Part shown: positions 32,939-41,451 of the stretch, one piece after another
Position numbering within the stretch: the first letter of the stretch is position 1
Layout of the letters: the number at the start of each line of letters is the position of its first letter
Assembly: GCF_000403355.2 (NCBI RefSeq)
Contig: NZ_KE159646.1
Span: forward strand, 1,454,258-1,518,257
Origin: Adlercreutzia caecimuris B7
GTDB lineage: Bacteria; Actinomycetota; Coriobacteriia; Coriobacteriales; Eggerthellaceae
DNA: 64,000 nucleotides
Direction of reading: 5' to 3'
The notes under the pieces: generated by a model
What the model was told of the DNA's origin: nothing
What the model saw: the letters and a program-made list of their open reading frames with translations, nothing else
Databases searched by the model: none
Program-made: the position numbers and the translations under genes

Positions 32939-33616
32939 CTACTTCACCTTCGCGGCGCGCTGGGCCTGAAGCCAGTCCACCAGCTCGGGGATGCCTTCGT
33001 GGGTGCGCGCGCTCGTGACGAAGATGTCGAGCGCGGGGTTCAGAAGGCGCGCCTGCTCCTTGAGGCGGTCCATGTCGAAGTCCTCGTTTAAGGGCAGATA
33101 ATCGCACTTGGTGACGATGAGCGCGTCTACGGCGGCGAACATGGGCGGGTACTTCATCACCTTGTCCCAGCCCTCGGGGACCGAGAGCAGCATGACGCGG
33201 GTGTGGGCCCCGGTGTCGAAGTCGGCCGGGCACACGAGGTTGCCGATGTTCTCCAAAAACAGGTAGTCGAACCGCGAGCCGTCGAAGGCCTCGAAGGCCA
33301 TCTCCACCATGCCCATCTCCACATGGCACACGCCCCGGGTGTTCAGCTCCACCGACTCCACGCCGGCCTCCTTGATCTTGAGCGCGTCCACATCGCTCTC
33401 GAGGTCCGCCTCGATGACGCCGAGCGCCTCCACGCCGCGGCTGCGCAGCTCCTTGATGATGGCGAGCAGGATAGTGGTCTTGCCGGCGCCCGGGCTCGCC
33501 ATCACGTCCACGAAGAACGTGCCGTCCTCGGCCCGCGCGGCGCGGAAGGCGTCGGCGGCCTCGTCGTTGGCGGCCAGGATGTTCCTCTTCACTTCGATAA
33601 CGCGCTTGCTGTCCAC
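32939..33616 (-). CDS. hypB: Hydrogenase nickel-incorporation GTPase HypB
   Basis: HypB is a SIMIBI-class GTPase that helps insert nickel into NiFe hydrogenase together with HypA. The 225-residue protein shows the P-loop ASPGAGKTT, the ADLESDVDALKIKEAG segment, NTRGVCHVEMGMV, ENIGNLVCP with the nickel/zinc-binding Cys, and the guanine motif TKCD. It lacks the histidine-rich N-terminal extension and CCG motif seen in some members. ATG 33616 follows AAGGAGACCC. No other hyp or hydrogenase structural gene is in this window, so its partners must lie elsewhere. Confidence 0.92.
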   Translation of the reverse strand: MDSKRVIEVKRNILAANDEAADAFRAARAEDGTFFVDVMASPGAGKTTILLAIIKELRSRGVEALGVIEADLESDVDALKIKEAGVESVELNTRGVCHVEMGMVEMAFEAFDGSRFDYLFLENIGNLVCPADFDTGAHTRVMLLSVPEGWDKVMKYPPMFAAVDALIVTKCDYLPLNEDFDMDRLKEQARLLNPALDIFVTSARTHEGIPELVDWLQAQRAAKVK

Positions 33617-33814
33617 AAGGGTCTCCTTCGTTTAAGGCCAGCGCCCTCGGCGCGGCACGTCCGCTTTTCCTCTTGAGACCATAGTAACCGCGCGGCCCCC
33701 TTTCGCGCAATTCACAAAGGGAATCGGCTATGCAGATTATCGGAATAGCCCCTGCGCATTTTGCAACCGGCAGCCCGGAAGGCTGCGAAGATGCGGGGCC
33801 AAGCCTACGCGCCG

Positions 33815-35311
33815 CTACCCTTGGGAAGCGACCGCCGTCACCAAGTCGATGAGCTCCTCTTTGGAATGAATGCCGAGCTTCTGGTAAATGTGCTTGATAT
33901 GCGTCGCCACCGTGTTCTTCGAGATGAACAGCTTCTCGCGAATATAGGGGCGACTGCGGCCCTGAGCCAGGAGGAACGCTATCTCGGTCTCGCGATCGGA
34001 CAGGCCGAAGCGCTCCTGCAGGCGCAGGCAGCCTTCCATCAGCGCACGCTCCACTGCGTTCGCCCCGACAAGCTGATCGGCATCTTCGGCCGGCTCGCCG
34101 GAAGGCGCCACGACGCCGGCAAACGAGACCAGGCAGATGAGCAGCAGTCCCACCGTGGTAAGCGGCACGCCCGCGGCAACGCACAGCTCGCCGCCAACGT
34201 TTCCCACGAGCACCCCCGCCTGCACCGCGCCGTTGAGCAGCCCCACGCCCAGGGCTGCCGGCACCTTCCCCTGTTTGGCGAGCGTCAGCGCGAAGAGATA
34301 GACGAGCACCTGGATGAGCGAATCGAAGGTCTCCCCAATGGCACTGGCGGCGAATCCCGGCCACAAACCCGGCATCTCGCGCAGCACAAGCGTCACCACG
34401 GCGAAGGGCACCGCCCAGCGGAACAGGCCCGAGAAGCTCACCTTCTTCGAGAAGAAAACGATGGTCACCCCCAAAGCCACGCTGGCCAAGCTAGAGAGGA
34501 GCATGGCGACATCGAAATCAACGAGCTCGTGAAGACCGTCGCGCGTTTCCGCAAGCGAGGAGAGCCAACCCACCGACACATAGAGAACCGCCAGCACGAG
34601 AACTACACGGAGAAAATAGACGCGCCACGATCGCTCGATCGGGATTCGCGCAGCGCGATTCCCATCCACGCAAAGCTCGGCGCACGGCAGATCCCCTTTG
34701 CGCGAGGAGCCCTCGGCCCGTTCCCCCGCCTCGCCGTCGCGGGCGCACAGCAAAAGCAGCACCCCCGACGCCAAGGGCAGCAGCACCGTGGCCGCCAGCC
34801 CCGACAAGCCCCGCAGGTGGGGAAAGACCACTACGCACGGCACGATCACTATAAAAGAGAGGGGAATGGCGACCTCCATCTCCTCGATGTCGAGCACCAT
34901 GAGGGCCTGGGCCCACAGCAAGCTGAGCAGAGCGTAGCCCACGCCCGTCAGCAATCCGCCTGCGCCCGAAAGCATCGGAGCGCCCACCCCCAGATAGGAG
35001 AGGATCGTGCCAACCGCCATCAGCAGCGGCGCCGCCAGGCGCAAGGGAAGCCACAGCGACGAGGTTCGGGGGATCCGGCTGAGAGCCATACCGCCGACGA
35101 GAAACACGATCACCACCGCCGCAGCCGAGGCGAGCCACGACGCGTCGGCGTTTATGGACTGCCCTTGGCGCTCGGAAAACAGCGCCGAAGTGGAATACGA
35201 GCAGTACAGCCACGCCCAAACGAGCCCGATGCCCATATAGCGCAGTTTGAAAGCAGATTCGATATATCCCAGCGATGCCAAGGCTCTCCCCCGAGCCGTC
35301 GCGCTCTTCAC
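33815..35311 (-). CDS. LuxR-type regulator with about twelve transmembrane helices
   Basis: The 498-residue product is mostly membrane: about twelve hydrophobic helices arranged like a transporter, ending with a cytosolic LuxR/FixJ helix-turn-helix (FGLSDRETEIAFLLAQGRS, then IREKLFISKNTVATHIKHIYQKLGIHSK). In Eggerthellaceae this architecture is common and such genes usually neighbour an inducible flavoprotein reductase, as here (the divergent gene starts 289 bp away). It likely senses the substrate in the membrane and activates that gene. GTG 35311 is chosen because GGGGGGAATTT precedes it; a longer frame reaches 35353. The ligand is unknown. Confidence 0.88.
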   Translation of the reverse strand: MKSATARGRALASLGYIESAFKLRYMGIGLVWAWLYCSYSTSALFSERQGQSINADASWLASAAAVVIVFLVGGMALSRIPRTSSLWLPLRLAAPLLMAVGTILSYLGVGAPMLSGAGGLLTGVGYALLSLLWAQALMVLDIEEMEVAIPLSFIVIVPCVVVFPHLRGLSGLAATVLLPLASGVLLLLCARDGEAGERAEGSSRKGDLPCAELCVDGNRAARIPIERSWRVYFLRVVLVLAVLYVSVGWLSSLAETRDGLHELVDFDVAMLLSSLASVALGVTIVFFSKKVSFSGLFRWAVPFAVVTLVLREMPGLWPGFAASAIGETFDSLIQVLVYLFALTLAKQGKVPAALGVGLLNGAVQAGVLVGNVGGELCVAAGVPLTTVGLLLICLVSFAGVVAPSGEPAEDADQLVGANAVERALMEGCLRLQERFGLSDRETEIAFLLAQGRSRPYIREKLFISKNTVATHIKHIYQKLGIHSKEELIDLVTAVASQG

Positions 35312-35600
35312 CAAATTCCCCCCCGACTCCGCGAAAAACAAGCAGGCTGCCACGCAGCGCGAATACCGCCACGTGAATTTTCCTCGGAAGAGTATACCGC
35401 TGCCCCTCCCCCGCCCTTCGCGAAAAGCCCTGATAACGGCATCACCTCAGAAGGGTGATTTCTCCAATCGCCGCCAGAGGGCGATAGATAGCGCCCTCGC
35501 ATTTTCCTATGGTGCCCTTGCGTCGCGCGCTTCGCCCCGCCCGTACGAGACGAAGCGGCAGGAGAGCGGCGCGCCCGAGTATCACCGACAGGAGGGACCA
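35312..35600. promoter_or_regulatory. Divergent control region between LuxR regulator and flavoprotein gene
   Basis: This 289-bp gap must hold both promoters. On the minus strand TATACT (35396-35391) is a candidate -10 for the regulator. On the plus side the only clear signal is AGGAGGGACC before ATG 35601. A LuxR-type binding site is expected here but I cannot identify one with confidence. Confidence 0.4.
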
Positions 35601-37304
35601 ATGAGCAACAAAACCATGAGCATGAATCGCCGCGATTTCCTCGGCCTCGGAGCCGCCGGAGCCGCCGTCGTCGGCGCCCTGGGCCTTGCGGGCTGCGCTC
35701 CGAGCGCTCCCGCCGAGAAGAGCCTCGGCGAAACAGGTGCGGCAACCGATGCTGCGGCCGCATCCGATTGGCTCGGCACTGAGCCGGAAGTCGCCGAGGG
35801 CGATATCGCAGAGACCCTGGACACCGACTTCCTCATCATCGGCGCGGGTACGGCGGGATTGGCCGCCGCCGGCGCCGCGGCCGACTTGGGACTGAACTTC
35901 ATCATCTGCGACAAGGCGAACCAGGTGCCCGAAACCCGCGAGTACCTGGGCGGCGTCGACACGGCCTACGCCAAGGCGAACAACGTGGAAATCGACAAGC
36001 CGAAGCTTCTGAACGAGCTGACGCGCTATGCCTCGGGCAAGTGCAACCAGAAGCTCATCAAAATGTGGATCGACGAGAGCGCCGAGTACGTGGACTGGGT
36101 CACCGAGGTCATGAAGGATCAGGGCAAGGAGGTCATGCTGGATATGCCGCCCGCCCACGCCACCGGGGGCACTGACTACTACGTCCCCTATGTGCAGCAC
36201 CTGTGGGAGCCCTCCTACGTGCCGCCCATGCGCAACGACGTCATCGCCGAGCGGCTTTCCGGCCAGGGCCGCGACATCCTCTTCGAGCATGAGATGGTGA
36301 AGCTGCTCCACGGCGAGGGCACGGTGACCGGCGCCATCTTCAAGACCAAGGACGGCTACAAGCAGATCAACGCCAAGAACACGCTTTTGGCCACCGGCGG
36401 CTATGCGGCCAACCCCGTCATGATGCGCGCCCTTCAGCCGGCCGCCGTGGCCTGCTGCACCGCTTCCAGCTTCAACCCCACCTGCACCGGCGACGGCATT
36501 CGGGCAGGACTCTGGGCCGGAGCCTCTAAGGACATCGATGCCGCTCCCATGATCTTCGACCGCGGCGCGGTGGCCCCCGGCGTCGATGCCGGCTACGAGG
36601 GCACGGACGAAGCGGCGGTCTTCCGCGGCAACATCTTCCAGGAGAACATCGGCAGCCAGCCCTTTATGAAGGTGAACCGCCGCGGCCAGCGCTTCGCCAA
36701 CGAGTCCACCCCCTACGACTTCGTCTGCTTTGCCGCCACCTACCAGCCCGGCGGCGTGTGGTGCCAGGTGTATGACGCCAACATGATGGACGACATGGTG
36801 CGCTTCGAGACCGTGGGCTGCTCGCGCGTGGTGCCCTACATCGAGATGGGCATGACCTTCGACGAGTACACCGCCGCCTCCCAGGAGTCCGGCATTCTCA
36901 TGAAGGCCGACACCTTGGAGGAGCTGGCCGATATGCTCGGTTTCGCCGACCAGGATAAGGAAAACTTCCTCGCCGAGGTAGAGCGCTACAACGGGTTCTT
37001 CGACAAGCAGGTGGACGAGGACTTCGGCAAGGAGGCCTACCGCCTGTCCGCCATTCGCCAGGCACCCTTCTACGGCTGCTGGTTCGGCGGAAGCCTGCTC
37101 ACCACCATCGACGGCCTGCGCATCAACGAGAACTGTCAGGTGCTCGATCCTGAGCTGAACGTCATCGAGGGCCTTTATGCGGCCGGCGACGTATCCGGCA
37201 GCTTCTTCAGCGGCAACTACCCCGAGTACATCGTGGGCGTGGCCTGCGGACGCAGCTCCGTTGAGGGCCGCCACGTGGCCAAGCTGCTGGCCGGCGCTGC
37301 CTAA
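35601..37304 (+). CDS. Tat-exported FAD-dependent oxidoreductase (fumarate-reductase/succinate-dehydrogenase flavoprotein-like)
   Basis: The 567-residue product begins with a Tat signal (NRRDFLGLGAAGAAVVGALG) ending in a lipobox LAGC, so it is probably exported folded and lipid-anchored. The FAD-binding fold starts at DTDFLIIGAGTAGLAAAGAAA, with LLATGGYAANP in the middle and IEGLYAAGDVSGSFF near the end. It lacks an FMN-binding domain. Related Eggerthellaceae enzymes reduce unsaturated or hydroxylated diet- or host-derived compounds with electrons from quinol or cytochromes. The divergent LuxR-type membrane protein is its likely regulator. It has a strong binding site (AGGAGGGACC) and a terminator. 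The substrate cannot be inferred. Confidence 0.9.
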   Translation: MSNKTMSMNRRDFLGLGAAGAAVVGALGLAGCAPSAPAEKSLGETGAATDAAAASDWLGTEPEVAEGDIAETLDTDFLIIGAGTAGLAAAGAAADLGLNFIICDKANQVPETREYLGGVDTAYAKANNVEIDKPKLLNELTRYASGKCNQKLIKMWIDESAEYVDWVTEVMKDQGKEVMLDMPPAHATGGTDYYVPYVQHLWEPSYVPPMRNDVIAERLSGQGRDILFEHEMVKLLHGEGTVTGAIFKTKDGYKQINAKNTLLATGGYAANPVMMRALQPAAVACCTASSFNPTCTGDGIRAGLWAGASKDIDAAPMIFDRGAVAPGVDAGYEGTDEAAVFRGNIFQENIGSQPFMKVNRRGQRFANESTPYDFVCFAATYQPGGVWCQVYDANMMDDMVRFETVGCSRVVPYIEMGMTFDEYTAASQESGILMKADTLEELADMLGFADQDKENFLAEVERYNGFFDKQVDEDFGKEAYRLSAIRQAPFYGCWFGGSLLTTIDGLRINENCQVLDPELNVIEGLYAAGDVSGSFFSGNYPEYIVGVACGRSSVEGRHVAKLLAGAA

Positions 37305-37380
37305 GGCGAGCTGCCCGCCTCGTCGCGAAGGGGCGCTCTCGAAAACGCGCCCTCTGCGATTCACTTCCCAGCCCTCCCTG

Positions 37381-37418
37381 CCGAAATCCAGCCATCGCGT
37401 GCTGGATTTCGGTTTTTT
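37381..37418 (+). terminator. Strong terminator after the Tat flavoprotein
   Basis: CCGAAATCCAGC (37381-37392) and GCTGGATTTCGG (37401-37412) form a perfect 12-bp stem with an 8-nt loop, followed directly by six T residues. Confidence 0.95.
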
Positions 37419-37559
37419 GGCTTGGAAAGCACGACCTTGGTACCACACGAGCGCCCTTTCCGCTTCCTTGTCATACGCTACCTGGGAAAATGCCGCCGCT
37501 GTAATACGGAGACACCTCTTCTGTGCCGCTTTCCGTCCCAAAGTCGTGTTTTTCAAGCC
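37419..37559. repeat. Wide inverted repeat between flavoprotein terminator and next gene
   Basis: The arm GGCTTGGAAAGCACGACC + TTGG (37419-37440) is inverted at 37538-37559 (CCAAAGTCGTG, then TTTTTCAAGCC), 19 of 22 positions matching. The 97-nt interior shows no gene. The whole gap 37305-37633 holds only this element, the terminator before it and the start signals of the next gene. Confidence 0.6.
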
Positions 37560-37633
37560 AGAATACGCGTTTCGAGCGTGCTATAGTGGACACGTTGGCT
37601 TCAAACGCAGCGAAAACGACAAAAGGAGCCCTC

Positions 37634-38086
37634 ATGGTTACCACTGAAGTAGCCTTCGCCCGTTCCACATGGCGGAAGTCCCGGGAGTTCAACGCCGGCG
37701 TGCGCGATCTGGCGCGCCTCATGCCCATGGAGCTCGTGCGCCTCTACGTCACCGAGGGCACACGCACGCCCCGGGTGCCCCTCACCTGCTACGATCGCAT
37801 CGACGAGCTGCGCGCCCTACGCCGCGAGGCCCTGCTCGGGGAAATGCCCTCCGTGGAGGCCCAGGCGCAAATCTGGCTCGACGAGCACCCCGCCGAGGCC
37901 GCGCGCATGGCCGCCAAGCACCGTCGCAGCACCGCCACCCCCGATATGCTCCTGGGCACTGCCGTCATGAACGGCGAGAGTCCCGCCGCCGGCTTCTCGC
38001 CGGAGACCTACCTCATCGCGCCGAGCCTGCGGGTTTACGAGCTGTTCATGTGGTACGACGAGAGCGAGCGCTGGCTTCAAAATTAA
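37634..38086 (+). CDS. Hypothetical protein, 150 residues
   Basis: The product (MVTTEVAFARSTWRKSREFN...) is soluble and helical, with a basic first half and DELRALRREALLGEMPSVEAQAQIWLDEHPAEAARMAAKHRR in the middle region (a helical, charged stretch given here in outline). It ends in LRVYELFMWYDESERWLQN. I recognise no domain. The ATG at 37634 follows AAAAGGAGCCCTC, a good binding site, and codon use fits the neighbours, so it is very likely a real gene. It stands alone after a terminator and before the APC permease. Confidence 0.65.
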   Translation: MVTTEVAFARSTWRKSREFNAGVRDLARLMPMELVRLYVTEGTRTPRVPLTCYDRIDELRALRREALLGEMPSVEAQAQIWLDEHPAEAARMAAKHRRSTATPDMLLGTAVMNGESPAAGFSPETYLIAPSLRVYELFMWYDESERWLQN

Positions 38087-38148
38087 GCGAGAAGGAGCTC
38101 GGGCGGATCTGCAACCGATTTCGCTTTCGTTAACACTGAGCGTCTCCC

Positions 38149-38177
38149 TTTACTTTATTACAGTAGAGCACTATAGT
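38149..38177 (+). promoter_or_regulatory. Promoter of the APC permease gene
   Basis: TTTACT (38149-38154) and TATAGT (38172-38177) are spaced by 17 nt in an AT-rich patch, 106 nt before the permease ATG. Confidence 0.6.
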
Positions 38178-38282
38178 ATCGGCAGCATTATCGCCGTGTC
38201 GATGGTGCCACCTTGGCCGGGAGCAGCGCGCCGCGCGTCCGCCCAAGGTGCCCGTACCGCGCATCGAGAAGAAGGAACCGCC

Positions 38283-39797
38283 ATGAGCGCACCTTACGAC
38301 GACAACAATCCTGCCGCCACGCCCCCTACTCTGCGCCGCCAATTCGGTCTGCGCGAGGCCATCACCATCACCGTGGGCACCGTCATCGGCGTGGGCCTGT
38401 TCACCACCGGCGGCAACATCGTGGGGCTCATGGGCCCATCGGTCATCATTGCCACCCTGGTGGCGATGCTCGTCTCTATCTACCCGGCGCTACTGTACGC
38501 GGAAATGGGCGCGGCCCTCCCCTATGCCGGCGGCACCTACCAGTACGCGGGCCTGGGACTCGGCCGACCCTTGGGCATGCTCGCCGGCTGGAACTTCATC
38601 ATCTCGCTCGTGGCCGTGACCGGCGGCGAGTCGCTGGCCTTCGCCTACTATTTCAAGACCGTCTTTCTTGCCATCGGCATCGAGCTGCCCGTCCCCGATG
38701 TAGTGCTGGCCTGCATCGCGCTCGTGCTGTTCATCGTCACCAACGTGCGCGGCGTGCAGATCACCGGTCGTCTGCAGAACGGCTTCATGTTCTTCTTCTG
38801 GGGCGTGGCCGTCATCTGGTTCCTCACCATGATCCCCGAGGTGAGCCTGCCCACCTTTGTGACCGCGCCGACCTTCTTAGGCTCCATGGACGCATTCGGG
38901 TTCATCGCCGCCGTGGCCATGATCTGGTGGTGCTTCGCCGGCTTCGAGACCTGCTGCGGCATGGGCGAGGAAATTCGCTACCCCTCCATCAACATCCCCC
39001 GGGCCTTGAAGCTCGCGCCCTTCATCATCTTCGCCGTGAACGGGGCCTTCCAGTGGTTCCTCGTGGGCATCACGCCGGCAGAGGCCATCCCCGGCCTGGC
39101 CGAGGCGGCCGCGCCCTACGCCGAGGCCATGATGTCGGCGGGCATTCTGGGGCTGCCGCTGCTGCTTCTGGCCCTGGGCGTGGCCTTCGGCGGCGACTTC
39201 TCCACCCTGAACGCTTCCATCGCCGTCCCGCCGCGCTACCTGTTCACCATGGCCCGCGACGGCGCCATGCCCCGCGTGTTCGCGAAAGTGCACCCGCGCT
39301 TCCGCACACCGTATGTGGCCATCATCGCCCTGGGAGTGCTGTCCATCCTGCTCGTGGCCACCTCCACCCTGGACTTCATCGCGTCGCTGTCGCTGTTCGC
39401 CGACTTGTTCTACTACATCATCGGCATCGCGGCGGCTTTGGGACTGCGCCGGCGCATGCCCGATCTCGCCCGACCCTTCCGCGTGCCGGGCGTGGCCGTG
39501 GGCGTGCCGGTGTCTATCGTCATCTACGCCGTCATGATGAGCCAGCTGGGTACCGAGCCTTTGGTGGTGGGCGCTGCCTGGTGCGTGATCGGCCTTGCGG
39601 TGTTCTTCATCTGCCAGAGCCGCTACGGCAAGCCCGAGCCGGTATCGGTGGCCGAGGCCCTGCCCGGCGCCGATGAGGTGCCCGGCGCCGAAGAGGCCGC
39701 GAAGATGGATCGCGAGTACCGCGCGTGGAAGATCGTGGTAACCGCCTGCTGCATCGTGGTGGCCCTGCTGTATGCAGTGCCGATGCTCGCGGGCTAG
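38283..39797 (+). CDS. APC-family amino acid permease
   Basis: The 504-residue protein has the APC fold with twelve or more helices. The N-terminal region REAITITVGTVIGVGLFTTGGNIVGLMG carries the unwound TM1 motif (GTVIGVGLF), followed by LLYAEMGAALPYAGGTYQY; later FAGFETCCGMGEEIRYPSINIPRALK is the conserved loop after TM6. The C-terminal tail has an acidic cytosolic segment and one more helix. It imports or exchanges an unknown amino acid. ATG 38283 follows AAGGAACCGCC. It has its own promoter and no functional partner gene next to it. Confidence 0.88.
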   Translation: MSAPYDDNNPAATPPTLRRQFGLREAITITVGTVIGVGLFTTGGNIVGLMGPSVIIATLVAMLVSIYPALLYAEMGAALPYAGGTYQYAGLGLGRPLGMLAGWNFIISLVAVTGGESLAFAYYFKTVFLAIGIELPVPDVVLACIALVLFIVTNVRGVQITGRLQNGFMFFFWGVAVIWFLTMIPEVSLPTFVTAPTFLGSMDAFGFIAAVAMIWWCFAGFETCCGMGEEIRYPSINIPRALKLAPFIIFAVNGAFQWFLVGITPAEAIPGLAEAAAPYAEAMMSAGILGLPLLLLALGVAFGGDFSTLNASIAVPPRYLFTMARDGAMPRVFAKVHPRFRTPYVAIIALGVLSILLVATSTLDFIASLSLFADLFYYIIGIAAALGLRRRMPDLARPFRVPGVAVGVPVSIVIYAVMMSQLGTEPLVVGAAWCVIGLAVFFICQSRYGKPEPVSVAEALPGADEVPGAEEAAKMDREYRAWKIVVTACCIVVALLYAVPMLAG

Positions 39798-39817
39798 GGG
39801 CAGCGGCACACGGCGGC

Positions 39818-39885
39818 GGCCCCGGCTCCGAAGCGCTCGTGCACGGCGGTGGGCCCCGGCTCCGAAGTGCTCGTGCGCAGTGGTG
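39818..39885 (+). repeat. Two tandem copies of a 34-bp unit
   Basis: The unit at 39818-39851 (starting GGCCCCGGCTCCGAAG) is repeated at 39852-39885 with 4 differences. It lies just after the APC permease stop codon and is not part of a recognised gene. Confidence 0.8.
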
Positions 39886-39909
39886 GGGCGAGGCGGCCGA
39901 CGGAGGCCC

Positions 39910-39963
39910 GCATGTTTTCGAACGGCCCTCGGGCTCGCATGTTTTCGAACGGCCCTCGGGCTC
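39910..39963 (+). repeat. Perfect tandem duplication of a 27-bp unit
   Basis: The unit at 39910-39936 (starting GCATGTTTTCGAACGG) is repeated without change at 39937-39963. Identity suggests a recent slippage event. The open frames that cross it read as low-complexity repeats and are not likely genes. Confidence 0.9.
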
Positions 39964-40065
39964 GCTCAAGCGCTCGCCCTCCGGGACGGGCGCTTTTCAG
40001 TGCGCCTGATTTCTACGGCCCGCTCTTCTGCGCGGAAAAGGTCTGATTCTCTATTTCCTAAATTT

Positions 40066-40205
40066 GGCCACTAAACTCTGCGAGATAGACTCGGCCGAGC
40101 GAAAAACCGCTGAAACGGGGCCACAATAGATCAAATATGGGCCTTTTCGACAACCAGACATCTATTTCGCGAAGTTTGCTGCACAAAAAGCAGCATTACA
40201 GAAAC
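40066..40205. repeat. Palindromic dispersed repeat R2, copy 1
   Basis: CTAAACTCTGCGAGATAGA (40071-40089) is inverted imperfectly at TCTATTTCGCGAAGTTTGC (40161-40179), 14 of 19 positions matching, with a 71-nt interior. The right arm and its flank (TTCGCGAAGTTTGCTGCACA, then an A/G-rich stretch and CAGAAAC) match the right arm of a second copy at 49651-49830. Confidence 0.6.
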
Positions 40206-40486
40206 AGCGGGCGGGAGCCAGCTGCCGAACTCGAAGACGTACTTGGGTTTTCAGGTGAGATTCCCGTCTGCCCGCGGAAACATCGACGGGAGCGGCGGCC
40301 TCCGAAAACGTAAGCCCCTACGAGTCCATGCGTGGAGCCGGCCCGTGCGATTTCCTTGTCCTCTCGCCGTCACGACATGGGGATACTCCAGCCGAGCCAG
40401 AGGATCGCGAGACTCCCCCTTCCTAAGGCGGCGAAACGCGCGGTGCCTGCTTTGCACACTGAAGGCCAGCGGCACCCGAGGCTTCG

Positions 40487-41281
40487 CTACCCGAGGGCCA
40501 CGTCCAAGACCATCATGAGCACGAAGCCGAGGGCCACGCCGATGGTGCCGATGTTGGTGTGGCGACCCTGCTGGGTCTGGGGAATGAGCTCCTCGGTGAC
40601 CACGTACATCATGGCGCCGGCGGCGAAGGCCAGCACATAGGGCAAAAGCGGGGTCACGAGTCCCGTAATGGCCAGCATGAGCACCGCGCCGAGCGGCTCC
40701 ACCGCGCCGCACAGGGTGCCCGCCATAAAGGCGCGGGGCCGCGAGAGGCCGTTGGTCGTCAGCGGCAGCGACACGATGGCACCCTCCGGCACGTTCTGGA
40801 TGGCGATGCCGACAGACAGCGCCACCACGGCCGAGAGCGTAATAGCCGCATCCCCCGCCAGAAAGCCCGCGAGCACCACGCCCACGGCCATGCCCTCGGG
40901 CAGGTTGTGGATGGCCAGGGCCGCCATCATCATCGCCGGCTTCTTCAACGTGGAAGCCGGGCCCTCCGGCTCGTTGGAGCCCACGTGCAAATGCGGCGTG
41001 AAGTGGTCGATAGCCAAAAGCAGGAGCATGCCGCCGAGAAAGCCCACGGCCACGGGCAGCCATGCGGGCACCGGACCTCCCTCGGACGCCTCGAGGGCGG
41101 GGGTGATGAGGCTCCACACGCTGGCGGCAATCATCACGCCGGCCGCGAAGCCCAGAAGCGCCTTCGTGAACCGTTCGGACATACCGTGGCGCATGAGGAA
41201 CACGAGCGCCGCGCCCAGAGTGTTCCCCAGAAACGGCACCACCAAGGCCACGAGTACGCCGATCAGAGCGGGGTTTTCCAC
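40487..41281 (-). CDS. ZIP-family metal transporter
   Basis: The 264-residue membrane protein has eight helices and the ZIP metal-site motifs ALAIHNLPEGMAVG (TM4) and AIQNVPEGAIVSLPL (TM5), plus a histidine-rich loop after TM3 (IDHFTPHLHVG). ZIP transporters take up zinc, iron or manganese. It starts at GTG 41281, with AAAGGAAGG upstream; the longer frame covers the large hairpin and is not protein-like. It follows the FMN/FAD flavoprotein gene on the same strand, separated by that hairpin. Metal specificity is not evident. Confidence 0.9.
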   Translation of the reverse strand: MENPALIGVLVALVVPFLGNTLGAALVFLMRHGMSERFTKALLGFAAGVMIAASVWSLITPALEASEGGPVPAWLPVAVGFLGGMLLLLAIDHFTPHLHVGSNEPEGPASTLKKPAMMMAALAIHNLPEGMAVGVVLAGFLAGDAAITLSAVVALSVGIAIQNVPEGAIVSLPLTTNGLSRPRAFMAGTLCGAVEPLGAVLMLAITGLVTPLLPYVLAFAAGAMMYVVTEELIPQTQQGRHTNIGTIGVALGFVLMMVLDVALG

Positions 41282-41360
41282 CGCGCACCTTCCTTTCCCA
41301 AGAAACGAGCCTCTCGAGCAGGCTGCCACCCGCCCGAAACGAAACGGGGCACCCGAACGG

Positions 41361-41431
41361 GGGACGCGCTTACCGGTGGGGCTGCCCCGCGTTCCTGAAC
41401 ATGGGGCAGCCCCACCGGGTAAGCGCGTCCC
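41361..41431. repeat. Very long near-perfect hairpin between two minus-strand genes
   Basis: The arm 41361-41388 (starting GGGACGCGCTTACCGG) and the arm 41403-41431 are inverted repeats: all 28 positions pair, with a single extra C in the right arm. The loop is GCGTTCCTGAACAT (41389-41402). There is no T-tract on either side. It lies 80 nt upstream of the ZIP gene start. Confidence 0.9.
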
Positions 41432-41451
41432 ACTATAGCGCATAGGCCAAA

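Larger units (their letters stand above)
39798..40486. other. Gene-free interval of about 690 bp between convergent genes
   Basis: Lies between the stops of the APC permease and the ZIP transporter. It contains the two tandem repeats (39818-39885, 39910-39963) and an imperfect palindromic element (40066-40205). From 40206 to 40486 I see nothing that I can name. No open frame here has gene-like composition with a binding site. Confidence 0.6.

Noticed and set aside
33761-35458. Long plus-strand frame of 565 codons
   Set aside because: Antisense to the LuxR-type membrane regulator; low-complexity His/Gln/Arg composition.
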